Shown in pieces: positions 55,265-64,000 of a DNA stretch of 64,000 nucleotides (position 1 is its first letter; each line of letters begins with the position of its first letter). Made by a program: the position numbers and the translations under genes. The notes beneath the pieces were generated by a model that worked only from the letters and a program-made list of their open reading frames with translations, was not told the DNA's origin and searched no databases. This DNA comes from Cherax quadricarinatus (lineage: Eukaryota > Arthropoda > Malacostraca > Decapoda > Parastacidae): positions 2,054,116 through 2,118,115 of the forward strand of contig NC_091353.1 of the NCBI RefSeq assembly GCF_038502225.1, in the 5' to 3' direction.

Positions 55265-57306
55265 AAGTCTTGGTTTTTGATTATAATAATAATATATCTG
55301 AAATACGTAGGGAGTCACTGGTCAGAGAAATAGCAAGCATCGAACTTAAGCTAAAGGAATCTTATAGGAGTCAGGAATCGCGGGAAGAACTAAAAGCCAT
55401 GAATGAAATCGAAAGAAACCCAAAGTATTTCTTCTCCTATACCAAATCAAAGTTGAGAACAACGTCCAGTATTGGGCCCCTACTTAAACAAGATGGGTCC
55501 TACACAGATGACAGCAAGGAAATGAGTGAGCTACTCAAGTCCCAATATGACTCAGTTTTTAGCAAGCCACTAACCAGACTGAGAGTCGAAGATCAAAATG
55601 AATTTTTTATGAGAGCGCCACAGAATTTGGTTAACACAAGCCTATCTGATGTTATCCTGACGCCAAATGACTTCGAACAGGCGATAAATGACATGCCCAT
55701 GCACTCTGCCCCAGGGCCAGATTCATGGAACTCCGTGTTCATCAAGAACTGCGACCCCTATCGCGAGCTTTTACCATCCTATGGAGAGGGAGCATGGACA
55801 GGGGGGTCGTCCCACAGTTACTAAAAACAACAGACATAGCCCCACTCCACAAAGGGGGTAGTAAAGCAATAGCAAAGAACTACAGACCGATAGCACTAAC
55901 ATCCCATATCATAAAAATCTTTGAAAGGGTCCTAAGAAGCAAGATCACCACCCATCCAGAAACCCATCAGTTACACAACCCAGGGCAACATGGGTTTAGA
56001 ACAGGTCGCTCCTGTCTGTCTCAACTATTGGATCACTATGACAAGGTCCTAGATGCACTAGAAGACAAAAAGAATGCAGATGTAATATATACAGACTTTG
56101 CAAAAGCCTTCGACAAGTGTGACCATGGCATAATAGCGCACAAAATGCGTGCTAAAGGAATAACAGGAAAAGTTGGTCGCTGGATCTATAATTTCCTAAC
56201 AGAACACAGAGAGTAGTAGTCAACAGAGTAAAGTTCGAGGCAGCTACGGTGAAAAGCTCTGTTCCACAAGGCACAGTACTCGCTCCCATCTTGTTCCTCA
56301 TCCTCATGTCTGACATAGACAAGGATGTCAGCCACAGCACCGTGTCTTCCTTTGCAGATGACACCCGAATCTGCATGACAGTGTCTTCCATTGCAGACAC
56401 TGCAAAGCTCCAGGCGGACATCAACCAAATCTTTCAGTGGGCTGCAGAAAACAATATGAAGTTCAACGATGAGAAATTTCAATTACTCAGATATGGTAAA
56501 CACGAGGAAATTAAATCTTCATCAGAGTACAAAACAAATTCTGGCCACAAAATAGAGCGAAACACCAACGTCAAAGACCTGGGAGTGATCATGTCGGAGG
56601 ATCTCACCTTCAAGGACCATAACATTGTATCAATCGCATCTGCTAGAAAAATGACAGGGTGGATAATGAGAACCTTCAAAACTAGGGAGGCCAAGCCCAT
56701 GATGACACTCTTCAGGTCACTTGTTCTATCTAGGCTGGAATATTGCTACACACTAACAGCACCTTTCAAGGCAGGTGAAATTGCCGACCTAGAAAATGTA
56801 CAGAGAACCTTCACGGCGCGCATAACAGAGATAAAACACCTCAATTACTGGGAGCGCTTGAGGTTCCTAAACCTGTATTCCCTGGAACGCAGGCAGGAGA
56901 GATACATGATTATATACACCTGGAAAATCCTAGAGGGACTAGTACTGAACTTGCACACGAAAATCACTGCGAAAGCAAAAGACTTGGCAGACGATGCAAC
57001 ATCCCCCCAATGAAAAGCAGGGGTGTCACTAGCACGTTAAGAGACCATACAATAAGTGTCAGGTGCCCGAGACTGTTCAACTGCCTCCCAGCATACATAA
57101 GGGGGATTACCAACAGACCCCTGGCAGTCTTCAAGCTGGCACTGGACAAGCACCTAAAGTCGATACCTGACCAGCCGGGCTGTGGCTCGTACGTTGGTGT
57201 GCGTGCAGCCAGCAGTAACAGCCTGGTTGATCAGGCCCTGATCCACCAGGAGGCCTGGTCACAGACCGGGCCGCGGGGGCGTTGACCCCCGGAACTCTCT
57301 CCAGGT
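55265..57306 (+). pseudogene. LINE-A ORF2, longest copy (RT to 3' end)
   Basis: The frame runs from a linker region (VREIASIELKLKESYRSQES, NPKYFFSYTKSKLRT) into RT: SAPGPDSWNSVFIKNC, NYRPIALTSHIIKIFERVL, QHGFRTGRSCLSQLLDHYDK, YTDFAKAFDKCDHGIIAHKM, SSVPQGTVLAPILFLILMSD, SSFADDTRI (catalytic). The C-terminal region is NVQRTFTARITEIKHLNYWE and FNCLPAYIRGI. Frame changes lie at about 55745, 56198 and 57005; the last is at a C-run and is shared with other copies. The 3' module with two GC-rich hairpins ends near 57306. No endonuclease. It would have copied family-A RNA, and possibly SINE RNA sharing its tail. Confidence 0.85.
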
Positions 57307-57334
57307 AAAGTCTTAACCTGACTTAACCTGAATC

Positions 57335-57613
57335 CTCCTTTCTTCTTCTTCTTCTTCTTCTTTTTCTTCTTCCTCTTCCCCTTTCCTCTCTCCTTTTCTC
57401 CTCTGGGTTGTCTTTCTCTCTCCTGTCTCGTGTTTCTGTTCCTTCTTTATTTTATTTCACCACTTCCCCTTTCACGCACCTCGGTGCGCTTGCTCTCCCT
57501 CTGTGGGTTTCTAGCTCTCTTGCAGTGCTCCCCTTCCTTTGTATTTGACTGGCTCGTCTTCCTTATTTCCCACTTCTACCACTACTACTACCTCTTCTTC
57601 TTCTACTACAACT
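57335..57613. repeat. Pyrimidine-rich tract with (TTC)n
   Basis: (TTC)n at 57340-57375, then C/T-rich sequence to about 57613. No gene. A pyrimidine-rich frame on the plus strand has no domain. Confidence 0.7.
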
Positions 57614-57769
57614 ACTGATGAAATTAAGACACATGTGCAGCGTCTGGTTGTCTTTGTTGTGGACGTTTCGCCATCCAGTGGCTGGCTGGATGGCGAAACG
57701 TCTACGGTGGGGATGCCCGGGTGTTGTGCATGTGTCATTTCATCCTGTCGGTATTATATACAATTCTTG
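57614..57769. mobile_element. Penelope-like terminal fragment
   Basis: GAAATTAAGACACATGTGCA parallels the terminal repeat at 63692. A hairpin with arms GACGTTTCGCCATCCAG and CTGGATGGCGAAACGTC (57662-57702) has GAAACG on both strands. GTCGGTATTATATACAATTC at 57749 is the Penelope-type end motif also seen at 10640 and 61035 in reverse. Confidence 0.6.

Positions 57770-57848
<79 letters not shown>
57770..57848. repeat. (TAC)n microsatellite
   Basis: About 26 perfect TAC triplets, followed by CAC triplets. Poly-Tyr and poly-Thr frames are artefacts. Confidence 0.95.
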
Positions 57849-57856
<8 letters not shown>

Positions 57857-57889
57857 CTCCACCTCTTCCTGCCTATATATAGCCGTCCT

Positions 57890-57975
57890 GCTCCACCTCT
57901 GTTAGTGTGACTTTGTCAATGGTCCAAGTCGGACCGAAACGTCGTCGTAAGCTTCTCTCTTTTATGTGCGGGTTA
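57890..57975 (+). mobile_element. Penelope-like terminal fragment with GAAACGTC hairpin
   Basis: GGTCC-AAGTC-GGACC directly followed by GAAACGTCGTCG is a stem-II-like hairpin next to the conserved GAAAC/GUC of hammerhead-bearing Penelope ends, but the CUGAUGA box is absent (GTCAATG instead). 57976-58440 is AT-rich and shows no gene. Confidence 0.45.
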
Positions 57976-58444
57976 TTTGTGTAAAGTCTTGGTCACAATA
58001 TTACACATAATCTTGGTCATAATATTTATGGGAGGATATTAATAATCTTCAGAATGTCCAGTTGATATACTGACTAACATATCAATCATAATAAACTAAA
58101 TTAGAGGAATTAAAAAAAATATTGCAGAGTATATGACTGCATTTAAGATTTTTAAAAAATATTTAATGGCATTATTATTGATTTAGACATTTTATTAATG
58201 TCAAACGAATTACAATGAAACTTTTAGAAACAGAGAAAAAATTTTAGTGCTAAAAGCAATTTTTTGTTGTTTATTTGTATTGTAAAACTATGGAGTACAT
58301 TGGCATAATTATTTCAGTGTTAATTATTTGGAATAAATTTCCAAAATAACGAATTTAAAGAAATTATATATACACGAAACTAACTTTGATGAATATTATC
58401 TTAATTCACAAAAAATTTCACTGTTTTACCTTATACTTCCCAGG

Positions 58445-58775
58445 AAGACACTTGTGCAACAGTTGGGCATCTGTTGTTGAAACGTTTCGCCTATACAGGA
58501 GGCTTCTTCAGTCGAATACAGAGGCAGTAGGTGTAGTAGTGAAATGAAGATGTAATCAGTCTATTAACCTTGGAGATATAGTATTTGAGGTGGTCAGTCC
58601 ATCATCTCCATGGAGCTGAACTCTTCCCCAGGATGAAGGACTGACCACCTTAATGCTATTTCTCCAACGCTGATGGACTGATTATATCATTTTCATATCA
58701 CTTGACTGAAGAAACCTACTGTGTATTCGAAGTGTTTCAACAATAAAGATACGCAACTGTTGAGACCAAGCCAGA
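58445..58775. mobile_element. Two inverted Penelope-like terminal repeats
   Basis: Left copy (about 58448-58540) reads ACTTGTGCAACAGTTGGGC, GAAACGTTTCGCC. The right copy (about 58705-58775) is its reverse complement with changes (CTGAAGAAACCTACTGTG ... GCAACTGTTGAGAC). A further inverted pair, GAGGTGGTCAGTCC and GGACTGACCACCT (58588-58641), lies between. Each outer part holds a hammerhead-like motif. Confidence 0.65.
58475..58519 (-). ncRNA. Hammerhead-like motif (probable, weak stem I)
   Basis: Minus strand: CTGAAGA (58511-58505; position 7 may be any base), stem II GCCT/AGGC around CCTGTAT, then GAAAC and GTT. Stem I is supported by two pairs only. The inverted copy at 58706-58750 has lost GAAAC (GAAGT). 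Confidence 0.4.
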
Positions 58776-58849
58776 AGTCAGTAGTGCTGTCTGAAGTATC
58801 AGTAGCTAGCTCCTCACTAGGAGACACTAGTACACTAACCCACACCCAA

Positions 58850-59035
58850 GAGTGCTAGCACCACTCAGGAGGCTGCTAGCATCACTCAGGAGGCTGCTAG
58901 CACCACTCAGGAGGCTGCTAGCATCACTCAGGAGGCTGCTAGCATCACTCAGGAGGCTGCTAGCATCACTCAGGAGGCTGCTAGCATCACTCAGGAGTCT
59001 GCTACCATCACTCAAGAGGCCACTAGCATTACTTC
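58850..59035. repeat. 21-bp minisatellite
   Basis: Nine units of GCTAGCATCACTCAGGAGGC(T). The seven-codon period gives open frames on both strands (LLSDASS). It lies in what would be the 3' UTR of the minus-strand exon at 59103. Confidence 0.9.
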
Positions 59036-59102
59036 AGGGAAACACACCACCCTAGGAAACACTAGCAACATATCAGGGGACACTAGAACTGTCTCAGGGT
59101 AA

Positions 59103-59275
59103 CTAGCACCAACCAGGGGACCAGACACCATCGAAGTTGTCAGGGCTGGCTTCAGGCACTTCAGGAAATATGTCTGCTGGAACGTATCTCTGCAGTTCCT
59201 CCAGGAGGTACTGAAGTAACTCCTCCACCACGTCCACGTGCACCGAGACCAAGTCAACTCGCTCCTCTGGGTCCT
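59103..59275 (-). CDS. Putative terminal coding exon, unknown protein
   Basis: After a possible acceptor (CCCGTGTCTCATCAG, ending at 59276) the minus strand is open for 56 codons to TAG (59103-59105): it starts DPEERVDLVSVHVDVVEELL, contains YLLEELQRYVPADIFPEVP and ends FDGVWSPGWC. It is GC-richer than its surroundings, with G/C-ending codons, lacks repeat similarity, and has a plausible amphipathic helix. I do not recognise a family. The first exon codon phase would need two bases (AG) from this exon. It could be the last exon of a gene on the minus strand whose other exons lie beyond 59.3 kb; chance cannot be excluded at this length. Confidence 0.4.
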
Positions 59276-59502
59276 CTGATGAGACACGGGACGACAGTTA
59301 TTAAGGTCAAGTATAGGAATATTCTTTGTAGCAAAAAATAATATATAAAAACAGTCAAAATATTTACATGGATTATCCCAAAAAAAGCCAGAGTGGCTTA
59401 TTTCCATTGGGGTCCTTGTAACATTATTATTTAAACAACTTCAGTAACGAGTGACTTCTCAATCCTTTACAAATTGAATAGGTAATGTTATTATTGTAGC
59501 CA

Positions 59503-59742
59503 TTATTGTAGCCTGGTGGTTAACGCTCTCGCTTCACACGGTGAGGGCCTGGGTTCGATTCCCAGCCAGAGTAGAAACATTGGACGTGTTTCTTTCCACC
59601 TGTTGTCTATGTTCCCCATCAGTAAAATGGGTACCTGGGTGTTAGTCGACTGGTGTGGGTCGCATCCTGGGACACTGACCTAAGGAGGCCTGGTCACAGA
59701 CCGGGCCGCGGGGGCGTTGACCCCCGGAACTCTCTCCAGATA
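59503..59742 (+). mobile_element. tRNA-derived SINE carrying LINE-A 3' module
   Basis: The tRNA-like head has an A box region GCCTGGTGGTTAACGC and a B box GGTTCGATTCCC; the anticodon-like loop TTCACAC suggests a Val-type origin. The body GTACCTGGGTGTTAGTCGAC and GGTCGCATCCTGGGAC follow, and then the family-A 3' module (GGCCTGGTCACAGACCGGGC, CGGGGGCGTTGACCCCCG, CTCTCCAG). Confidence 0.8.
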
Positions 59743-59744
59743 AA

Positions 59745-60528
59745 CTCCAGATATGCACAAGAAATTCTTCCATCAGGGTATATAGCAAATTCTAACCATA
59801 TAATAGAGCGAAAAAATAATGTGAAGGACCTGGGAGTGATAATATCAGAGAATCTCACCTTTGAAGACCACAACAATGTATCTACCTCATCTGCTAGAAA
59901 AAAAAATAGGATGGATAATGAGAACCTTCAAAACTAGGGACGCCAAGCCTATTCTCTTCAAATCGCTTGTTCTATCTAGGCTGAAATGCTGCTGCACACT
60001 AACTGCCCCCTTCAAGGCAGGCGAAATTGCAGACCTGGAGAGTGTACGAAGAACTTTCACTGCACACATAAGTACGATAAAGCACCTAAATTACTGGGAA
60101 TGGTTGAAGTCCCTTGATTTGTATTCCCTGGAACTCAGGTGAAAAAGATACATGGAAAATCCTAGAGGGATTAGTACCAAACCTGCACACGAAAATCACT
60201 CCCTATGAAAGCAAAAGACTCGGCAGGAAATGCAACATTCCCTCAATGAGAAGCAGGGAGGGGGGGGGCAAGAGTATATTGAGAGATAACACAATAAGTG
60301 TCAGGGGCCCAAGACTGTTCAACTGCTTCCCAGCATACATAACGGGGATTACCAATAGACCCCTGGCTGTCTTCAAGAAGGCACTGGACAGGCACATAAA
60401 GTCAGTACCTGCGGCCAGCAGTAACAGCCTAGTTAATCAGACCCTGATCCACCACGAGGCTTGGTCTCAGACCGAGCTGCGGGGGCATTGACCCCCGAAA
60501 CCCTCTCCAGGTAAATTCCAGGTAAACC
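59745..60528 (+). pseudogene. LINE-A C-terminal fragment, copy 4
   Basis: NHIIERKNNVKDLGVIISEN, then after frame changes MRTFKTRDAKP, FKAGEIADLESVRRTFTAHI, ISVRGPRLFNCFPAYITGI and the 3' module (GCTGCGGGGGCATTGACCCC). It has deletions relative to 56540-57306, for example in the ERRQERYMIIYT region, and a nine-G run at 60260. Confidence 0.8.
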
Positions 60529-60534
60529 TAACTG

Positions 60535-60988
60535 TTGCACCAAAATCTCCAGCTAGCGTGGCAGTAACGAACTCTAGCTCAAGTCCCCTCAAAGCCGTTA
60601 ACATGACTCACGAAATCGTAATGACACGATTGCAAACCATACCACGAACGGGGATAGAACCCACGATCAGAGAGTCTCCGCCCGTGGTATGGTTTGTTTG
60701 CAATCGTGTCATTATGATTTCGTGAGTCATGTTGACGGCAGTGAAGGGACTTGAGCTAGAGTTCGTCACGGCCACGCTAGCTGGAGATTCGTCTGTAAAA
60801 ACTTGCAGTTGTGGTCACAGTGGTGCCTGTGCTAACCTTCCTATGGTGTAGAAATATACCTAGTTAGACGAATGTTATTGTGGCTAGCTGGTCTAGTGGC
60901 TAACGCGACGGTCTGGAGTTTTGTGACTCTCTGATCGCGGTTCAAATCCCGCCCGTGGAATGGTTTGTTTGCAATCGTGTCATTACGA
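60535..60988. mobile_element. Second palindromic tRNA-SINE cluster
   Basis: Left: a minus-strand body (60545-60640) and tRNA-like part with decayed B box (60640-60680). Right: the reverse complement, body 60690-60880 and tRNA-like part 60886-60965 (GTGGCTAGCTGGTCTAGTGG). Same family and same head-to-head layout as 1395-2153. Confidence 0.75.
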
Positions 60989-60989
60989 T

Positions 60990-61100
60990 TTTGAGATTAA
61001 GACACATGTTGCAGTGTCTGACAAGTTGTGTACGAATGGTATATAATACCGACAAGTCTTAATCTCAACTTGTCGCTATTATATACCATTCGTACATTAC
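60990..61100. mobile_element. Penelope-like terminal hairpin
   Basis: GATTAAGACACATGTTGCAG leads into a palindrome with 27-bp arms (61030-61056 and 61069-61095; GTACGAATGGTATATAATA inward), one mismatch. It corresponds to the insertion at 10627. 61101-61720 is AT-rich and holds no recognisable gene. Confidence 0.65.
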
Positions 61101-61724
61101 GATTTTGTAAGTCGAGTTATGTGTTACTTATGTCATGTTTAAATTTTATGTTGTATTGTTCTGTTGTCAATAGCACTATATTATGTCCGTATAAAGTATT
61201 TGGTAAAGCTGTATACAGCTTGAATGTCATAATTGCAGCTGTATTATTGTTGTTATCGATTGGAATTGCATGTTTCTATGTGTAGAAGCTTACATGTGTT
61301 ATGTTTTTGAGACTAAGTTTATACTTTTGGCATTGCAGTTATTTTGTATGTCTTTGTGACTTTTTCCTATATCATCATTGTTGTGAAATACCTATTATGT
61401 TACTAAAGAGTTTAGGACAGTTACATAAATTAATGTTTGATCATTGCTGTGATCATTGTGTGAATGATGTGGGTGTATTTACAGATAGGGTTTTGTGTAT
61501 ATGCCAGCTATTTTATCAATTTGTATAATGTGTCAGTGAATGGTATGTATGTATTTTGCGTGGTTACGCATTTTTTTTTTTTTTTTTTGCATGAGGTTTT
61601 CAAATTTTTTCTGCACTTGAGATGTGAATATTCGTAATCTTGTTCATATTCTGTATTGTGGTATTATTTACTTTTTATACCTCCTTGTAATTTATATTGT
61701 TTTTAAATAAAATAAAAAAAAATC

Positions 61725-62550
61725 ATTCTAATGAGGACACTAGAGCACTCCAGGATGATTTGAATAGACTGAAGCAATGGTCGGAGAAGTGGCAGATGCA
61801 GTTTAATGTTGACAAATGCAAAGTTCTAAATGTTGGACAGGTAAATAACCATGCCACATATAAACTAAATAATGTAGATCTTAATACTACTGATTGCAAA
61901 AAGGATTTAGGAGTTGTAGTTAGCAGTAATCTAAAACCAAGACAACAGTGCATTAGTGTTCGCAATAAAGCTAACAGAATTCTTGGCTTCATATCTAGAA
62001 TTATAAATAATAGAAGTCCTCAGGTTGTTCTTCAACTCTATATATCCTTGGTTAGACCTCATTTAGACTAAACTGCTCAGTTCTGGTCACCGTATTATAG
62101 AATGGATATAAATGCTCTGGAAAACGTACAGAGGAGGCTGACAAAGATGATCTCATGTATCAGAAATCTTCGCCTCTCGAAAGACGTAGAATTAGGGGGG
62201 ATATGATCGAGGTGCATAAATGGAAAACAAGAATAAATAAAGGGGATGTAAATAGTGTGCTGAAAATTTCCAGCCAAGACAGGACTCGCAGCAATGGTTT
62301 CAAGTTGGAAAAATTCAGATTCAGGAAGGATATAGGAAAGTACTGGTTTGGTAATAGAGTTGTGGATGAGTGGAGCAAACTCCCGAGTACAGTTATTGAG
62401 GCTAAAACGTTGTGTAGTTTTAAAAATAGGTTAGATAAATACATGAGTGGGTGTGGGTGGGTGTGAGTTGGACCTGACTAGCTTGTGCTGCTAGGTCTGG
62501 TGCAGTGCTCCTTCCTTGAGTGGGGGTGACCAGACTGGGTGGGTCATTGG
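61725..62550 (+). pseudogene. CR1-like LINE C-terminus and 3' end
   Basis: DDLNRLKQWSEKWQMQFNVD, DCKKDLGVVVSSNLKPRQQC and LVRPHLD*TAQFWSPYYRMD match the copy at 2157-3401 from just after FADD. It then continues beyond that copy: SPLERRRIRGDMIEVHKW, VVDEWSKLPSTVIEAKTL, SFKNRLDKYMSG. The 3' UTR GGTGCAGTGCTCCTTCCTTG ends near 62550. Confidence 0.8.
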
Positions 62551-62559
62551 GGTAATCAA

Positions 62560-63440
62560 AAAAGTATCCAAAACAGTTGGGATCCTCTCCAAGATACGAT
62601 ACTACGTGCCGCAAAATGCCCTTCTCACATCGTGTATGCTATCTGTGCTTGGGGATCAACTGCAGCAACACACCTAAAGCCAATAAAAACCCAACAAAAA
62701 GCTGCAGTAAGAATAATCACTAAATCCCATCCCTGGCAACACCCCCCCCCCACTCTTCATAGATCTAAACTTACTCCCTGTTCAGTACATCCACACTTAC
62801 TGTGCAGTCTACATCTACAGGACCTTAAACTCCAACATCAACATTGACCTAAAACGCTTTCTTGATAGTTGTGACAGAACCCACAGGCATAACACCAGAC
62901 ACAAACATCTCTACGACATTCCCCGTGTCCGACTAAACCTTTACAAAAATTCAATGTATGTCAAAGGCCCTAAAATCTGGAACACCCTACCTGAGAACTC
63001 TAGAACTGCAGACACATTCATCACCTTCAAAACTACCATTAGAAAACATCTTATCTCCCTGATACACCCCATCAACTAACTACACGAATACCACCTGGTG
63101 GTTCACACTTACACTCACTCACCCATTTGACCATAAACAGAAATATTAATCTCAATCTTAAAATAATGAATCCTATGATACTCCAATACTGAAACTATGT
63201 ACTGTGCCAAAACAAAAGCATTCACATTGCTAAACTCACAAACTAGTATTTAGTCACTTAGCCATAATACCAACTTACCTCATAATTTGTAATATTTTAA
63301 AATAAAGAATTAAACTAAGTCTGCCCGAAATGCCTAGCCATGCTAGGTGTTCTAGTGGTACACTCTGTAATCATTATTTAACTACATGTAAACCACACAA
63401 CAACCAAATTCTGTAAATTCAACATTGTAATCTTTATAGA
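62560..63440 (+). pseudogene. LINE-D 3' end, copy 3
   Basis: Frames KTQQKAAVRIITKSHPWQHP and, after a C-run, LKRFLDSCDRTHRHNTRHKH and KGPKIWNTLPENS are the C-terminal part of family D. The 3' UTR contains AGTCTGCCCGAAATGCC at 63320, shared with 53123, and continues to about 63440. Confidence 0.8.
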
Positions 63441-63454
63441 GAATAAACTTTGAA

Positions 63455-63535
63455 TCTGGGGGGAGGCATGGACCTGCTCTGCATGGGTCAGTAGGCCTGC
63501 TGCAGTGTTCCTTCTTACTTATGTTCTTATGAGAC
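63455..63535 (+). mobile_element. CR1-like LINE 3' tail
   Basis: GGTCAGTAGGCCTGCTGCAG, TGTTCCTTC and TTATGTTCTTATG form a short 5'-truncated LINE end with a (TTCTTATG)-like tail. 63536-63685 shows no gene. Confidence 0.5.
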
Positions 63536-63689
63536 CCTGGGGAGAGTGGGTTGATAAATTTGGTTTGGGATGCACCAGCTAATAATTGTCCATATGATAT
63601 GCTAGACAAATCAACACATTAATGTACAAATGAAGTGTTAAAGGCTAAATTAACATGTAGATGAATGGTTCAGAGAACCGACACGATGA

Positions 63690-64000
63690 TAAATTAGACA
63701 CATGTGCAACTCTTGGGTATCTTTATTGAGGAAACGTTTCGCCACACAGTGGCTTCATCAGTCCGTACAAAGGAGAATCTTGAAGAACAGGAGGAGAATG
63801 AGGTAATCAGTCCCTCAACCTTGAGTCGATGTGGTCAGTCTATCAATCTTGAATAGAATACGGCATGTGTGGAGAAGGAGCTTATATACCGTAGGCAGGA
63901 GAGGTGCAGCAGCCGTAGGTGGTGTCACATTTGTTCAGTGTGGAAGTAGGTCGTGTCCAAGGGTTAGGCAAGTGAAGAATTCCCAAGTATTAAGATCCCA
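63690..64000. mobile_element. Penelope-like terminal repeat, runs off window end
   Basis: It starts ATAAATTAGACACATGTGCA and continues through a hammerhead fold (minus strand) and a conserved-looking region (GAGGAGAATGAGGTAATCAG, GAGCTTATATACCG) to the window end. The start motif is shared with 57614, 60995 and 10667. No Penelope RT or GIY-YIG frame is inside the window. Confidence 0.65.
63721..63773 (-). ncRNA. Hammerhead ribozyme
   Basis: Minus strand 63773 to 63721. CTGATGA (63761-63755) is followed by one unpaired A, stem II GCCAC/GTGGC with loop TGT, then GAAA (63740-63737), a two-pair palindromic stem III (AC/GT) and the cleavage triplet GTT. Stem I has GGA/TCC next to the core and CTTT/AAAG at the outer end, separated by an internal loop. 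All core nucleotides of the hammerhead consensus are present. Very short stem III is typical of hammerheads in Penelope-like elements and suggests that cleavage needs two copies (a dimer). Confidence 0.8.

Noticed and set aside
57662..57702. A third complete hammerhead
   Set aside because: GAAACG and a stem-II-like helix are present on both strands, but the CUGAUGA box is missing on both.
57539..57910. Poly-Tyr, poly-Thr and poly-Ser frames
   Set aside because: They are produced by the (TAC)n microsatellite and the pyrimidine-rich tract.
58827..59055. Repetitive LLSDASS or LRRLLAS protein
   Set aside because: It reflects the seven-codon period of a 21-bp minisatellite; both strands are open.
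59012..59407. 131-codon minus-strand frame (MEISHSGFF...)
   Set aside because: It overlaps the candidate exon in another phase, is Cys/Trp-rich without domain character and runs into the minisatellite; the other phase looks more like coding sequence.

Overview
The window looks like intergenic and intronic DNA from a large, repeat-rich arthropod genome, most likely a decapod crustacean. That assignment is an inference from the repeat types (CR1-like LINEs, tRNA-derived SINEs, Tigger/pogo elements, Penelope-like ends, a 3' module carrying GGTCACAGACC and CGGGGGCGTTGACCCCCG) and was not checked against a database. There are no bacterial features: no operons, no Shine-Dalgarno sites, no CRISPR. 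Nearly all open reading frames belong to mobile elements or are artefacts of tandem repeats.

Layout. 1-4.7 kb: remains of a BEL/Pao-type LTR element (two LTR copies, gag with zinc knuckles) filled with a palindromic tRNA-SINE cluster and LINE fragments. 4.7-8.2 kb: a Ty3-type integrase scrap, LINE 3' ends and a series of minisatellites. 8.2-18.3 kb: a nested stack. A piggyBac-type non-autonomous element is split by a Tigger element, which is itself split by LINEs. One of these LINEs is an almost intact two-ORF element with endonuclease, RT and RNase H. 18.55-25.19 kb: one 23-bp satellite array, followed by a second minisatellite to 27.3 kb. 27.7-28.6 kb: the best host-gene candidate, a ten-finger C2H2 zinc-finger exon, followed by a 51-bp minisatellite. 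30.5-41.4 kb: Tigger and piggyBac-type elements, decayed LINEs, a SINE and a 1-kb fold-back palindrome. 41.6-44.5 kb: a structurally complete piggyBac transposon with TTAA on both sides and an uninterrupted transposase. 44.6-57.3 kb: Tigger derivatives and LINEs interrupting one another. 57.3-64 kb: Penelope-like terminal fragments with a hammerhead ribozyme fold, a short GC-rich reading frame that may be a real terminal exon (minus strand, 59.1-59.3 kb), SINEs and more LINE 3' ends.

How the parts relate. Five recurrent LINE families are called here CR1-like, A, B, C and D, plus one RNase-H LINE. Family A shares its 3' hairpin module with a tRNA-derived SINE, which fits the SINE borrowing the LINE's machinery. 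The complete piggyBac and four shorter TTAA-flanked elements share end architecture, including dyad-symmetric sites at the same distances from the tip, so the autonomous copy or a relative probably mobilised the others. Nesting gives relative ages: piggyBac-type element, then Tigger, then LINEs (8-18 kb); LINE-D, then piggyBac-type element and LINE-C (47-50 kb).
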